Part shown: positions 9,587-20,217 of the stretch, in pieces
Layout: every line of letters starts with the position of its first letter
Numbering within the stretch: the stretch's first letter is position 1
NCBI GenBank assembly: GCA_014529385.2
Contig: CM043952.1
Coordinates: 61,338,119 to 61,402,118 of the forward strand
Length of the DNA: 64,000 nt
Source: Adiantum capillus-veneris
Lineage: Eukaryota; Streptophyta; Polypodiopsida; Polypodiales; Pteridaceae
Direction of reading: 5' to 3'
Notes under the pieces: generated by a model
The model's database searches: none
The model's input: only the letters and a program-made list of their open reading frames with translations
Told to the model about the DNA's origin: nothing
Position numbers and translations under genes: made by a program

Positions 9587-11642
9587 TTAGAAGGAACATT
9601 CTCCTTTCTTGAGAACACATTGATCACAGTTGTTGAATGTGCCAGCTGACAAAAGAGAGAATCCACGACTTGGACAATTCTGGGCAGCCACATTCAATAC
9701 ACGAGTCATCTCCTCCGGAAGGTGATTGAGTAGCTCCTCATCAAACGGAATTTCATCTCCAATCTTGTATGGCTTGAAGACTATGCCTTGAAGACTAGGA
9801 TTCTTCATACCGAGTCCCTTGTCACCAGCAGCTCCACACTCCATGTTGCCAACGGACATGATATTCCCAGCCTTCGATTGCCTGCTACCACTTGTGCAAT
9901 CCTTGCCGTATGTATTCCCTGCACAAGTATATATGTATTACAAAATATACATCACACGAAAGTAATCTTAAACTCTTTAAGTCAAAGATAAGAACCTTCT
10001 ATGTTCTCACAAAAATTAATGAATTTTTTCTCTAGAACTTGCGGGTAAACTTTAAGCTTTCGAGATTCATCATACGGATCAGACAAAATCTTCTGCGTCG
10101 CAGCCATACGAACTTCATTCGACATATCATACCTCTCATATGATGTAAGACGCTTGTGACCAGTAATTAACATCCCCACCTCACGTGGCACCTGCCCAAG
10201 GCTCATTCTTGTAACACACGTATTACGTAACGATTTGTTGCTGAAATTCCTTGGAAGTCCCGATCTTGCTCCAATACTCTTCACAAGCCTTGTCAATACC
10301 TTCACCGATACCCTATTCCGACTATACCATACCTACACTTCACAAAAAAAAGTGAAGAAAATACATCCAATTGAAAAGAATACACAGTTGCTACACTCAT
10401 TGACACACAAAACCTAAACTCACATGTGTTCGAGGATTATTAATGGGTTGCAAAAACATAAAACCCAGATTCTTGTCACCCAAGACAAATATCGGCATGT
10501 GACGCATTAGTTGCTCATATCTTGCTAGCACATCCTCGTCGCGCACGGTCACAGGAGGTCGAAAGTGCTCCGGCTGAAAGTGATTTAGATCAACTTTGTA
10601 GTTTTTGCTTGATCTCTCACAAAATCTGAAAAACACATGCGTATTACAACAAGAAACAGACAAAGAACAAATCGATCCAAACCACAGCAATAAGACCAGC
10701 AAAATACCTGACATAAGCCCCAAGCTCATCTTTCCCAGACGAAAACATCGTTCGCTCTAGTTTGTACAGCTCATAGCCACCTCTAATGCAAAAATGCAAC
10801 ATGCAAAAGAATGCGAACCTCATCTGACAACCCCATCCATGCATGATGCTAAAGTCGATGTCGCCAAGGATTGCTTGCTCCAAACTAACCCCAATCACAG
10901 AAGCCTTTTTTCTATCTTTGCAAACCCCTTGCGCAATTGATCTACGCATGGCAGCCATAACTGAATTCTGAGTTCCTTTAAAAATCGGATTCCTTGCAAT
11001 ATCAAACGGCACCTCAGTCACACCCGTTTTGGCGATCCTCAAGTCTTGTTCTTTCTTTAAAAGCCTACCAAAACATCTCAACATTCCCATTAGCGTGTCG
11101 GAGGGAAACAAGTCACCACGCTTCTTGCAAACAACTAAGAATAACTTGCTAAGCAGACCGTTCAAAGTATGTAAATCCAGCTTCTCCAACGCTATGCTAG
11201 AATCTATCCCAGAGAATTCCCTCCATGCATCAAATTTCTTCCGTGCCCAATTATTCTTCTGCTTGGTTGAGTTCTCTCCCACATTTAGCATCTCCTCCTC
11301 CAATGCAACAACAACATCAAGAAACCCGCTTGCATTGCAACCCATTTCCCCATGCTGTACATGATCAACACCGCCTGTAACTTGGTGTATGGTAGATTTT
11401 TGTGAATGCACACCTGCAACTTCAACAACACCACCACCTGGATGTTCAAAATCGGCACAGGTCCTGATCCCTTTCCCATTATAATCTCGAAAGCATACAG
11501 TCGTTGTGCTTCTTGGCGTAGCTAACTCCATATCAACAAGCAAGAGAGAAAACGAAGGAATGGAGCCTGCATCACCTAGTATGTCTGGCGGAGTCGACTT
11601 GTGAGCCCTCTCGACCATCTTCTTGCCTCGCTTGGATCCCAT
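9587..11642 (-). CDS. Crypton/DUF3504-type tyrosine recombinase, four exons, apparently intact
   Basis: Tyrosine recombinases cut and rejoin DNA through a 3'-phosphotyrosine link. Four exons join exactly: 11642-10708, 10625-10424, 10332-9996 and 9918-9587, with introns GTATTT…CAG, GTGAGT…TAG, GTTCTT…CAG. The phases fit, giving 1806 nt = 601 aa plus TGA/TAA-class stop, with no internal stop. Residues 1-20 are basic (KRGKK, NLS-like). Then comes an N-terminal SAM-like DNA-binding region (NNWARKKFDAWREF, then LFPSDTLMGMLRCFGRLLKK). The catalytic domain has Arg287 (CIRGGYEL), Arg415 (NKSLRNTCVTR), His438 (ITGHKRL) and Tyr447 (SYERYD), with the usual nine-residue His-to-Tyr spacing. The H of the HxxR motif is Lys412 here. 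Residues 490-601 form a Cys-containing tail (CDQCVLKKGEC). Start: ATG 11642, although the frame stays open without an ATG to about 11732. It could be a live Crypton or a domesticated gene; the absence of any break favours function. Confidence 0.85.
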
Positions 11643-11773
11643 ACGAGCGCAAACAGAAATTTCATACCTCTGCTTCAAGCTAGTGCACGACACACAGGTA
11701 GCGCGTAAACCAACCTCGCACCCTAAGTTCACGACTTTTACATTTGGCCCCCTTCCCCTGGACCTTGACGGCC

Positions 11774-11890
11774 GGGAATGGTCATTTAGTGACCATTCTC
11801 ATAATGTTGACTCCCACATGGCTCCCGGCCTTCGCCGGTCCCCACGTGGTCGTCAACATTATGGGGAATGGTCACTAAATGACCATTCCC
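11774..11890. repeat. 117-bp nested inverted repeat (cruciform-capable), upstream of the recombinase gene
   Basis: The outer arms pair nearly perfectly: left starts GGGAATGGTCATTTAGTGACC, right ends with its reverse complement, continuing through ATAATGTTGAC / GTCAACATTAT. Each arm end is itself a hairpin (GAATGGTCA, 5-nt loop, TGACCATTC). The centre holds CCGGC-cttc-GCCGG. A G-box CACGTG lies in the right arm (11843-11848), mirrored by CACATG on the left. It sits about 130 bp upstream of the ATG of the minus-strand recombinase gene. It could be a MITE (no clear target duplication found), a regulatory element, or a recombinase site. Confidence 0.85.
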
Positions 11891-11899
11891 TACCCCTTC

Positions 11900-12600
11900 T
11901 TCTTGATTTGAGAAGGCTTAGGATCCGCTCTTTTCAAAGGGCACTATGTAGAGAGTAGAGACCCACTTTGAATTAGCACAATTAGTGGCATAATGTTGAA
12001 TTAGCAATTTACATGTCATGCATGCGTACTTTGATATTAGTAAGTGAAAGGGGACAAAGTATTGGGTCTTCACAATCTTGAAAAAATAAAAAACCCGTGA
12101 AAATGGAAAGTTTAAACGACTTTTTGTGTCCATATAAAAGAGATAGTTGAGTGCACAATGATAAATGTGTTTTTCTTTTGCTTATTTTTCCCTTTAGTGT
12201 TTTCTTAGTGTCCTTGAATCACGTAAGTAGTGAATATATATATTTTAAAGCCATTAGGAATACCTTATATTAGGTAGTATTACTCATAATGCAACATATT
12301 CTCCATGTATTCTTTAGGATGTCTTATGAAGGAGAATTCAACTAAGAAGGCAAACATGCACCCAATCCCATTTTTTCTTGAAGTGATAGTGGGACACCGT
12401 CATACACCAAAGCCACACATCACAATAACCAAAGCAGGACTTGGCCCTTAGTTTTGCTTTTACTGTTATCATGCTCGTATGGGCAGTTCGTTGACGAGCC
12501 ATTTACGCTTTCCAAATTAGTGAAGGTATCAAACCTTTTTGGCATGTCATAATCAAGGCCTGCTCCCGCACACCCCATTCCCCCCCTCGTTGCCTGCCTC
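11900..12600. other. Intergenic, AT-rich
   Basis: About 700 bp between the inverted repeat and a LINE fragment. No gene or recognisable element was seen. Confidence 0.5.
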
Positions 12601-13040
12601 ACTATCTGCAGTCGAGAACCCATCCCTCCCTCCCCAGGTTTTGCTCGAAGGACTTGCCTTGCTGCTCACTCGCGGTTTGGTGTGCTCTCTCCAGTAATTC
12701 TTGGCCTCGCCTTCATCCCTACGCATTTGCGTTAGCAAGCCTTGGCCTTGCCTTCATCCCTACCGCATTTGTGTTAGCAACTGACACAGATGGAGGCTCA
12801 TGCTTCGCTCCAAAGGGACGAAGCCCCCTCGCTCGACCATGCAGAGCCCACCATCCGAATTGCTCTCCCATCAACAGATCAAGCGAGCTTAGCCGCAGAG
12901 GTGGAGTGCCTCCAAGCGACTTTCGTCATCTGCAAGATCATTGGCACCCGACCTAGCAGAGGAGAGATGCGTGATCTCTTTCAGGCCCGCCTTCTAGCCG
13001 AGATGGGCAAGATTCTCGATGTTCAGTTTCTCGGGCGTGG
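12600..13040 (+). mobile_element. LINE 5' fragment, cut by an LTR insertion
   Basis: This is the 5' UTR and start of ORF1 of the same L1 family as at 1-1975, here on the plus strand. ORF1 starts at ATG 12790 and stays open to 13040 (SLAAEVECLQATFVICKIIG, then MRDLFQARLLAEMGKILDVQF, split here), ending exactly where the LTR TGTTAAGG begins at 13041. The 5' UTR includes an imperfect 40-bp tandem duplication (12701-12739 and 12742-12781). The remainder of the LINE should lie beyond the other end of the giant element but is absent there, in line with a deletion at that junction. The left boundary is approximate. Confidence 0.75.
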
Positions 13041-13974
13041 TGTTAAGGCGGTTACGCCGCTAGCGGAAGCTAAATAGCGAGAACTCAACCAACAACAGAA
13101 TTTGTCAGACGAGGACAGAGCTTGACCCGCAGGCGCATGGAAACAACTAGGTGTCAAATCACCTACTCGACCTTCTAATGACAATCACTACTAACGAAAT
13201 CAAATCTAAGTTTTAAAATACGCAAGTGACTGAAATCCGTACTACGAACGAATGCTATACGAAACAGGATCTAGAATCATTGAACCGATTTCAAACTCAA
13301 GGAGAAGTCTATACACTAGGTAAGAACAACACCCTAAAGACTTGAACTGCAAAACCAACCTATAACCACACCGTGCGGTAAACGCGTATGAAGACAGGCC
13401 GAAAAATACAGGTGATCAAAACTTGATCCCGATGGTACTAATGTGTAGCTCTACTCGTTGTGGTTCTATAGATATGCTGCACGCTCCATTCCGACACACG
13501 AGTTGGAAGAAAACTCACACCGAAGCTCGTAGGAACTTACCACACATAGAAGCCGATAGCGCGCACTCTTGGTATCTGTGCGTAGCTCTCGCCGTTGCTA
13601 ACACAATGGCGGTGTCGCTTCTCCAATGGCGGCTCCGTAGCTCGCGTAGCAAGTAGATAAGACTCTCTCTCTCTCACTCTCTCTCAGACACAGTCACGGC
13701 GCTCAAAAACTCACTTTGATTAATAACCTGAATCCCCTTAGGTTACAAAAACTTTGGCTTATATACCTCAGCCTTGGAGGTGAGAACATCTCTAACTAAT
13801 TACATCAGCAAGTGAAATTACTTCGGGATTACAAGATGGAAACTCAATTGAGTCCCGTTACTTAATGAATGGCTCAAATCAAAATTAATGTCGGAAAGAC
13901 ATTTATTACAATCAATGGTTACAAAATGATGAGTGTGAGCAAAAATGTGGGTGTGATCCTCTGCTGGCTCAACA
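13041..13974 (-). repeat. 3' LTR of the giant element (934 bp)
   Basis: On the plus strand it runs from TGTTAAGGCGG (13041) to GCTCAACA (13974), so on the element strand it begins TGTTGAGC and ends CCTTAACA, with the usual TG…CA ends. The right limit is fixed by the adjacent polypurine tract; the left limit matches the other LTR copy and is where the LINE ORF is cut. A short (CT)n run lies at about 13661-13686. Confidence 0.9.
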
Positions 13975-13990
13975 CTTCCCCCCTCCGCGT
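13975..13990 (-). other. Polypurine tract of the giant element
   Basis: On the minus strand GGAGGGGGGAAG directly precedes the LTR start TGTTGAGC. It is the expected RNase H-resistant primer for plus-strand synthesis, and its position fixes the LTR border. Confidence 0.85.
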
Positions 13991-14023
13991 TCATGTCGTC
14001 CCTGACATGACTTTTATGATTGG

Positions 14024-16857
14024 TCAATAAAGTCCTGTCGTCTTGAGCATCTGCAAATGTGATTCGTATCGTAGGTTGCTGATGGTCAAGGTTGGGCCGA
14101 ATATTTTGCTTTCGTGGGTGAAAAAGCCGGTGTAGAAAGCTTCTTCGAATGTTTGCATGTGGAAGCTAGGCAAAAACATAATCCTTTGGTATAGGAGGTG
14201 TAACACTTTTGGAGAAGGCTGCAATGAAAGATCGTACATCATATCAGTCACCGTGTCGGTCGTCGATAGTAGACTCGAGGTCGTGGCTTTATCTGTCGCG
14301 AACACTTCAATGCAAGCTAAGAGAGCCCTGCAGATTTTCTTGAGCATTTGACATGATCCCTGAAGTCTAATGGAGATTAGGAGTCTCCTCTCCCATTCCA
14401 TTTCCGCCTTGGCACTCTCCTCTGCTGACTTTTCTATTTGGTCATGGAGCCTTTGTTCTTCTTCTTCAGAGATTCTTGAAGTCGAGGCCACCTCTTGAGC
14501 TGGGGCTGGATCTTCAATTGTGGTTGCCTCTCCAGTTTCTGGTAGTTCTATGGCTGCTCCACCTGATTCTTCTTGTGGTGTCTCTGTCTCTCTTCTTTGT
14601 TGCTCTTGTAGATCTTGGAGCTGTTTGCGGAAGGCCTTATTCTCTGTCCGTAGTGTTTGATTTTCTAATGTGAGCCTCTCCTCTGCGGCCAATGATCCCT
14701 CCGCAATGTGCAACCTTTGCACTTGCTCTAATCTCAGCTCTCTTTGTAAGCTTCGGACCTGGTCTTCCAAAGATGGTATGATAACTCCCTCTTGTTCGGT
14801 TCCTGCTCTGCTAGCTCTAGGGGTAGTCCTGAGTCTAGTGATTGTTCTTTCTTGGAGCTCGACTCTCTCCCTTAGCTCAATGAGCTCATCCTTGGCCGCC
14901 TCCAACTCATCCTCTATCCGCTCCCTTGCTTCCTGTGCACTTGTTACTTCTCTTGAAGCCTCGGCTAGCTGGAGTATCAAGCCGTCTCTCTCGTTTTCCG
15001 CGTCATAGAGTGATGCTTTATGACTTTCAGATTCAGTCATAACATTCTCTAATTTTCTCTGCAACTCCGCTTCCCTTTGTTTGGCTGTCTCAATCTCTAC
15101 TTCCTTTGCCTTGGACCTTTCTTTTATCTTGCTGAGCAGTTCATGCACCATGTGCATGTCTTTTTCATCATCATCTGTCAACTCTAAAGCTCTTTGTGCC
15201 ACCACCTCCACTGGCTTTGGCTCTTCTAGTGCTTTCGGTTCGTCCAGTTTCTCTTCACTTTCTTTTGTACTCTTTGTTTTTTTCTCCGTTCCTCTCCGTT
15301 CATCTTGTTTTTGTAGGGTGATCCCATAAACTGCCTCAAGGGCCTCTTCTTCAGTGTATCCTATCGCTACCAGATCCTCATAATCATTTCTCTTTTCCTG
15401 AACTGGATCTATCTTCTTTTCTTTGGTCTCGGCCTCTGACTTTTCCAAATCATCTGTGTCCACCTCTACTGTGGTCTCCTCCACAATTTTTTCCGTCTTC
15501 TTAGGGCTTGGTACATCCTTCATAGAGGGATATCTGTCCTCAGCTTCCTTGGCTTTCCCTTTGTCGGCTTGCCCATCTTTCTCTTGAGGCTTAGTAGACT
15601 CATCTACTTTCCTTTTCCCCTTGTCGTCTTTTTTCAGCTCAGCTTTTAATTGCTGTACCTCCTCTTCAGTGTATGGCTCGACAGGTTGCTGCTCCAGAAT
15701 AGCCTCCGACTCCTCATAAGCTTTAATATATTGATCGTATTGATCAATATGTGGCCTGGCTGAGCTAGTTCCGACTTTAGTGGGGTCTGGCACCCACTTT
15801 TCTTCAAAGTCACACTTTAGAGCTCTTTCCGCTCTAAACTGCTCCACTAGTCTTTCCATTCTTGCCGCTTTCTGACTTTTGGTTTGCTTGGGAACAACCT
15901 TCTTCTTTACTTTCTTCCTAAACGGCTCGTCCACATCCTCTGCAGGTTCTGAAACTACTTCTAGTTTCCGGCGTGCTCTTGTGGATGCCCTCTTGGATAC
16001 TTCGGGATGTTCTTCCTCCTCGTCGGCTTCTCTAAGCCACTCATTCTGGGAGGGAACCTTTGGCCACTGATCTCTAGCTCCAATAGCTTCATAAGCTATT
16101 CTTGTCAGAATTTCCGCTCCTCCTATGTACTTTGGCTTCTCGTTGTGCATGGCAATTACTTGCTCGTGGATGTGTTGAGCGTAATTCACCTCTTTTGGCA
16201 TATTGCTCTTGAATGCCCATGTGATGGTGGTCGCAATGGCATGGGGTGGTGTCGTATACTTTTGCGGTCTCTTACTGCAAACATGGAGAAACTGGTTGTA
16301 CAGTCGGCAAAGGGTTGCCGCTCTTGGGTCCGCCATATCTCCATAGGTTGCATTTTGCTTCTTGGGCCCATAGACCTCTATGGCCTCCCTTCTTTCTCTG
16401 ACAGAGCTCCCTTTGTTGTGCAGCTTCAATGCGTCTGCAATGAGCTGTGGAGTGATCTGTACTTCTACTTTCTCTCCATCCATGGCTGTCAATGTGGCTT
16501 TTCCATCCTTCTGAATGGATGTTGCCAACTCGTACACTCTTCTTGTATCCACACCTGATGGTCTCGAGGTGAAGAAACTGTGCAAGTCTGCCCTTTCCAG
16601 GTACCTGCTGATGTCTTCTGACCTGCTATAATCTACCAATTCCTGTGGGATCATCGGTACATCCACCGCTTGCCCTTGAGGATCTCTGAAAGTCCCCTGG
16701 TAGATCTTTATTCCCTCCTTCTCCAATACTGCTTCCTCCACCCAAGTTTTGGTTGGCTTGAGGGTTTCTGCTGAATGTCAAAGGGTTCCGCTTTTGCAAG
16801 AGCATCTTTGATTGTCGGTCTTTTTCTCTTCGTTGCCGATGACTTGGCGGAATCCAT
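14024..16857 (-). CDS. 3' ORF of the giant element: coiled-coil protein, about 940 aa (one frameshift)
   Basis: This is an extra ORF between the pol region and the 3' LTR. From about 16741 it is open for 905 codons to the stop at 14024. The likely true start is ATG 16857 (MDSAKSSATKRKRPTIKDAL, basic, NLS-like) in a neighbouring frame, with a one-base slip near 16760; an acceptor-like gttacag lies just upstream, so expression from a spliced RNA is possible. Residues 1-250 form a globular domain (for example EVQITPQLIADALKLHNKG) resembling plant transposon-associated domains and the ORF piece at 31.3-31.9 kb. Residues 260-500 are Lys/Glu-rich. Residues 530-720 have long heptad-type coiled coil (ERDGLILQLAEASREV…RVELQERTITRLR). 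The C-terminus is globular. No signal peptide or membrane span was seen, so an envelope role is not supported. Confidence 0.75.
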
Positions 16858-16874
16858 GGATCCTGTAACTCCAA

Positions 16875-19680
16875 TTTCAGAAGTTAGCGTCTTTTTAGTA
16901 TTGAAAGCCGAAGTGAAGCTTTTAACTATTCAAATGACTTGAAAATTGAAACATGAGCTATTCAGGGCCTAAGGATGCAAGGTAGGTGAAAAAATATGCA
17001 AAATGGGCTCAAAATCATGTTGGAGACATCATACGCGTATGATGTCTTTTGTGTCAAAATGACTTCATATTGGTTGTGCTTGTAGCTGATAGTGTATATA
17101 TGAGTATCATATGCTTGGATTTGAGTTTGGATCCCATTTGGTCAAGTTTTGGCCAGTTTAATCCAGTTCTGGCTCTTGGCAAAATTTTGAAAGGGAATTG
17201 GATTTCATGATCCAAATTGGATAAAACTTGGTGGTTCACTTTCAAATGGCATGTAGATCACTTCTGTTTGGTGGTTGAAGCCATGAGGTGCCAAAATCAC
17301 ATAGTGAGACATCATACGCGTATGATGTCTTTTAGTGTATTTTTGGACCAAATTTCTCTATAAGCTTGGATTTGGCTTTAGATAGGCTTATTCAGTGGAT
17401 TTATGAAGTTTGGATAGATTTTGGGCTAAAAATGGCTCTGGAGACATTATACGCGTATGATGTCTTTTTCATCAATTTTGCATGGGACTGGTTCTGTGGA
17501 CTCCCCATGTACTAGTGAAGGACTGTCTCTACTCAAATCTTGGTTTGGACTTGAGTATGTTGGATTTGGGCCAAAAATAGGCTTTAGGTAAAGGATTTTC
17601 CCTCAATTGGGCTTATGGGGTGATCCTCTTGACCAAATGGTTCCAAATTTCATATGTAGCATGTATTAGATATATATAATGGATGTATGATGACAAATGA
17701 GCAGTTTTGGCTCTGTAAGTGCAAATAGACATCATACGCGTATGATGTCTTTTTGTGTCAAAATGGTGTTTTTTGGTTCCAGATAGCTTGTAGATGTGTT
17801 AATCAACAATCCTACAAAGTTTCAATGAGTTTGGAGTTATTTTGACAAAATTAGGACCAAAAATCAATTTTATGGCCTACTTTGCGTCTTTTTGGTTTTC
17901 CTTGGGTTTTCTAACTCCAATTCCCATGATACTTGGTTCATAGGATGTGATTAACATGTGGAATGAGGCTATGCACTCAAATGTTGAAATGGATGTGAAA
18001 TTCATGCTGTGAGACATCATACGCGTATGATGTCTTTTCTTGAAATGTTGGTCTTTTTGTGCAAAGAATGCTTTGTGCTAGTGCCCTAAGCCCTGCTAAC
18101 TAGTTTTCAACTTAAAAAGTCATCAGTTTAGCTAAAAAGCCCCCTTATAGGCATTTCAGTCTCCGAAGTCGTCTTTTTGCCTTGGAGTTGAATTTCTTCA
18201 ACTTTTCTTCTCGAGAGTTGCATTTCCAGCTCATTGGATATGTTGTGAAGCCATCTATTTGGTTGAACTTGACTTTGGCTCCCCGTTCTCCATCTTTCTC
18301 CTTTTGGTTGCCCGAAAGCGTCTTTTTCACCATCGGTAAGTGAATCAGCTTTCTTTTGGGTTTTGCTTGCAAACATAAGTCATCCATGTATATTTGAAGA
18401 TGCTTGTGGAGTTTCATTTCATTCAGTCGTCAATTTCAGCTGTTATGCCAAAATGACGCTTTGTGTGTCTATCGTCGAATCGATTGTTTTGACCCACTTT
18501 TGGTGGTCCAAACCTGGAGATACTCCATGGTTGCATTGCCCTCGATGTTGTTAAGCTTCCTGAGAAGTTTTGTGTCGTTTCGATAACTTTTTCCTGTTTG
18601 CCTCTTGCAGGCTCTGTTGACCTAGGGTTTTTCCAGTCGTTCTTTCTCGAGCTTTGAGTGTTAGAAACCCATCTTCTATACTAGGGTAACCCACCTATAA
18701 GTTCTTGCAAGGTTTGGTTAGGCGGTTGTGCCACTACCTAGCATTCTACCGCATTCCCCGTCTGCTCTTGTTTCTTGGTTTTGGTCAGTTTTTGCGACAA
18801 AAGTTAATGATAAGCATCAAAAGCTTATGGCAACGAGTCTACCTTTCATGTCTGGTGTCCTCTGAGCTCTCGTAGCAGTCGTAGAAGGCTGTAGAAGGTT
18901 GGATGCTCCTGTGTGCTCTTTGCTCTCTCCAAGAAGGTAATAGTGGAAATGAGCTTGAAAGTGATGTGAAAAATACTTAACTTCGGACTTCCCGGATCAC
19001 TTGTTACCAAATTTGACATGTGCTCCTATCTCGTCGTGAAATGCACTTTAGGATTTGAAATTTCTCAATTTGGACTCCGTTTGACCTGTTTCTGAGAAAT
19101 CTGTCCACTTTGCCAAAATTCTGTCATTTCGGGCTTTCCGCAACTTTTCCCGAATTGTACTCAATTTTTACCATGGGTTGCCCTTGTCATTAGGATCATC
19201 ACCATCTATTCTTTTCTTTTTTCCGATCTCATTTCACCTGCTTTTTTATTTTTCTTTTACTTTTATTAAGAAAATCATAAAAAATAAAGAAAAATAGCAA
19301 ATTGAAACCAAAAAATTCCAAACATACACGATAAATAGCTGGTAACCCTGTGTATATGAATATACACTTATTTGTGATTTCTAGACTTGGATTACCACTT
19401 TTTTCCACTTTTTAGTTCCAAAAACACTCTTATTTAGTTATATTTACACGTCTAGAGACCCAAATTCATCATTTGATCTCTTCTTGTTGCAAAACAAGGT
19501 ATATAAGAGCATAAATATTATCAATATCCACAATCAAACATAAAAATTACAAAATCATGTAAGACACTGCCCTTGTAATATAATTTTTTGTTTTTCTTTG
19601 TTTTTTGTCGCTTGTAGCTGCTTTGTAGCTCCTGTATACCTGTATGCCTCCCCCCTCCTAGTCTGAGTCCTCCCGGACGA
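16875..19680. repeat. Non-coding block of the giant element with five palindrome copies
   Basis: About 2.8 kb between the pol tail and the 3' ORF. It contains five copies of a 24-bp palindrome with half-site AGACATCATACG (centre CG|CG): 17024, 17307, 17442 (one mismatch), 17727 and 18012, all followed by TTTT. Spacings are 283, 135, 285 and 285 bp, that is, multiples of about 141. The sequence between copies shares short phrases (gtgtcaaaatg, ccaaatttg), so the block looks like an old tandem array of about 140 or 284 bp. Short open frames inside are not supported as genes. Confidence 0.85.
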
Positions 19681-20217
19681 CTATGAAGTGTCTGTGGGCG
19701 AAGCATTGTAGTTGTTTTGGTCATAAGTTCCCAATGCAATTGTAGAGCGATGATACAACAGTCTTTCCAATAAGGCTGCTCTTTGTTTGATTGAAGGATT
19801 GGTGGTCGGGTTTTGGGTTGGTTTTGGCACTTCGGTAGTAGAATCAGTAGACGGATTCTTCTTTATCTTGTTGTTCTTTTTCAAAATCCAAATCTGCTTC
19901 CGTTTCGCTTGTGCTTGCCACAAACTCTTTGCGACCCAAACCTGCTTTGTTCTTTGTGTTGATTTCCTCGCCTTGAAATACCTAGGAGTTTCCGTTGATT
20001 GTACTGAAGGGAGTTCCTGTTTACAAATCTTTGGGATCCAAATTTGCTTGCTATAGCTTTGTGCCGTCATGAACTTCTTTGGAATCCAGATCTGTTTCAC
20101 TGTCCTTGATTGTCTGGAATCACTCTGTTGTCTGGTATTGAAGACTCTGTTTTCCACCTTTGTGTTCTCTGGCACAACCTTTTTTGGTCTCCATACCAAC
20201 TTTGACTCCGTTTTTTC
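19681..20217 (-). CDS. C-terminal tail of the giant element's pol: repeated K-Q-[IV]-W-x-x-K motifs
   Basis: This tail continues in the same frame as the integrase-protease reading frame, separated from it by a single TAG (20218-20220). It carries at least five copies of a short basic-aromatic repeat: LVWRPKKVV, KQIWIPKKFM, KQIWIPKICK, KQVWVAKSLW, KQIWILKKNN, plus KQWQPKISI just before the TAG. It then ends in a Thr/Asn/Pro-rich segment. The repeats are about 17-35 residues apart. The character (Lys plus exposed Trp) would suit nucleic-acid or protein binding, but no function is known to me. If the TAG is not suppressed, this tail is untranslated. Confidence 0.6.
   Translation of the reverse strand, partial: EKTESKLVWRPKKVVPENTKVENRVFNTRQQSDSRQSRTVKQIWIPKKFMTAQSYSKQIWIPKICKQELPSVQSTETPRYFKARKSTQRTKQVWVAKSLWQAQAKRKQIWILKKNNKIKKNPSTDSTTEVPKPTQNPTTNPSIKQRAALLERLLYHRSTIALGTYDQNNYNASPTDTS

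Noticed and set aside
11774-11890. Inverted repeat as a tRNA-like or riboswitch RNA gene
   Set aside because: The fold is a plain long hairpin with nested stems; no tRNA anticodon arm, A/B boxes or known aptamer core could be seen.
13423-13656. Open frame in the 3' LTR of the giant element (repeated at 31069-31557)
   Set aside because: It is LTR sequence, present in both LTR copies, and in the right copy it runs across the deletion junction; no protein motif.
14024-16857. 3' ORF of the giant element as an envelope protein
   Set aside because: No signal peptide, membrane anchor or cleavage site; the sequence is charged and coiled-coil, with a basic nuclear-type N-terminus.
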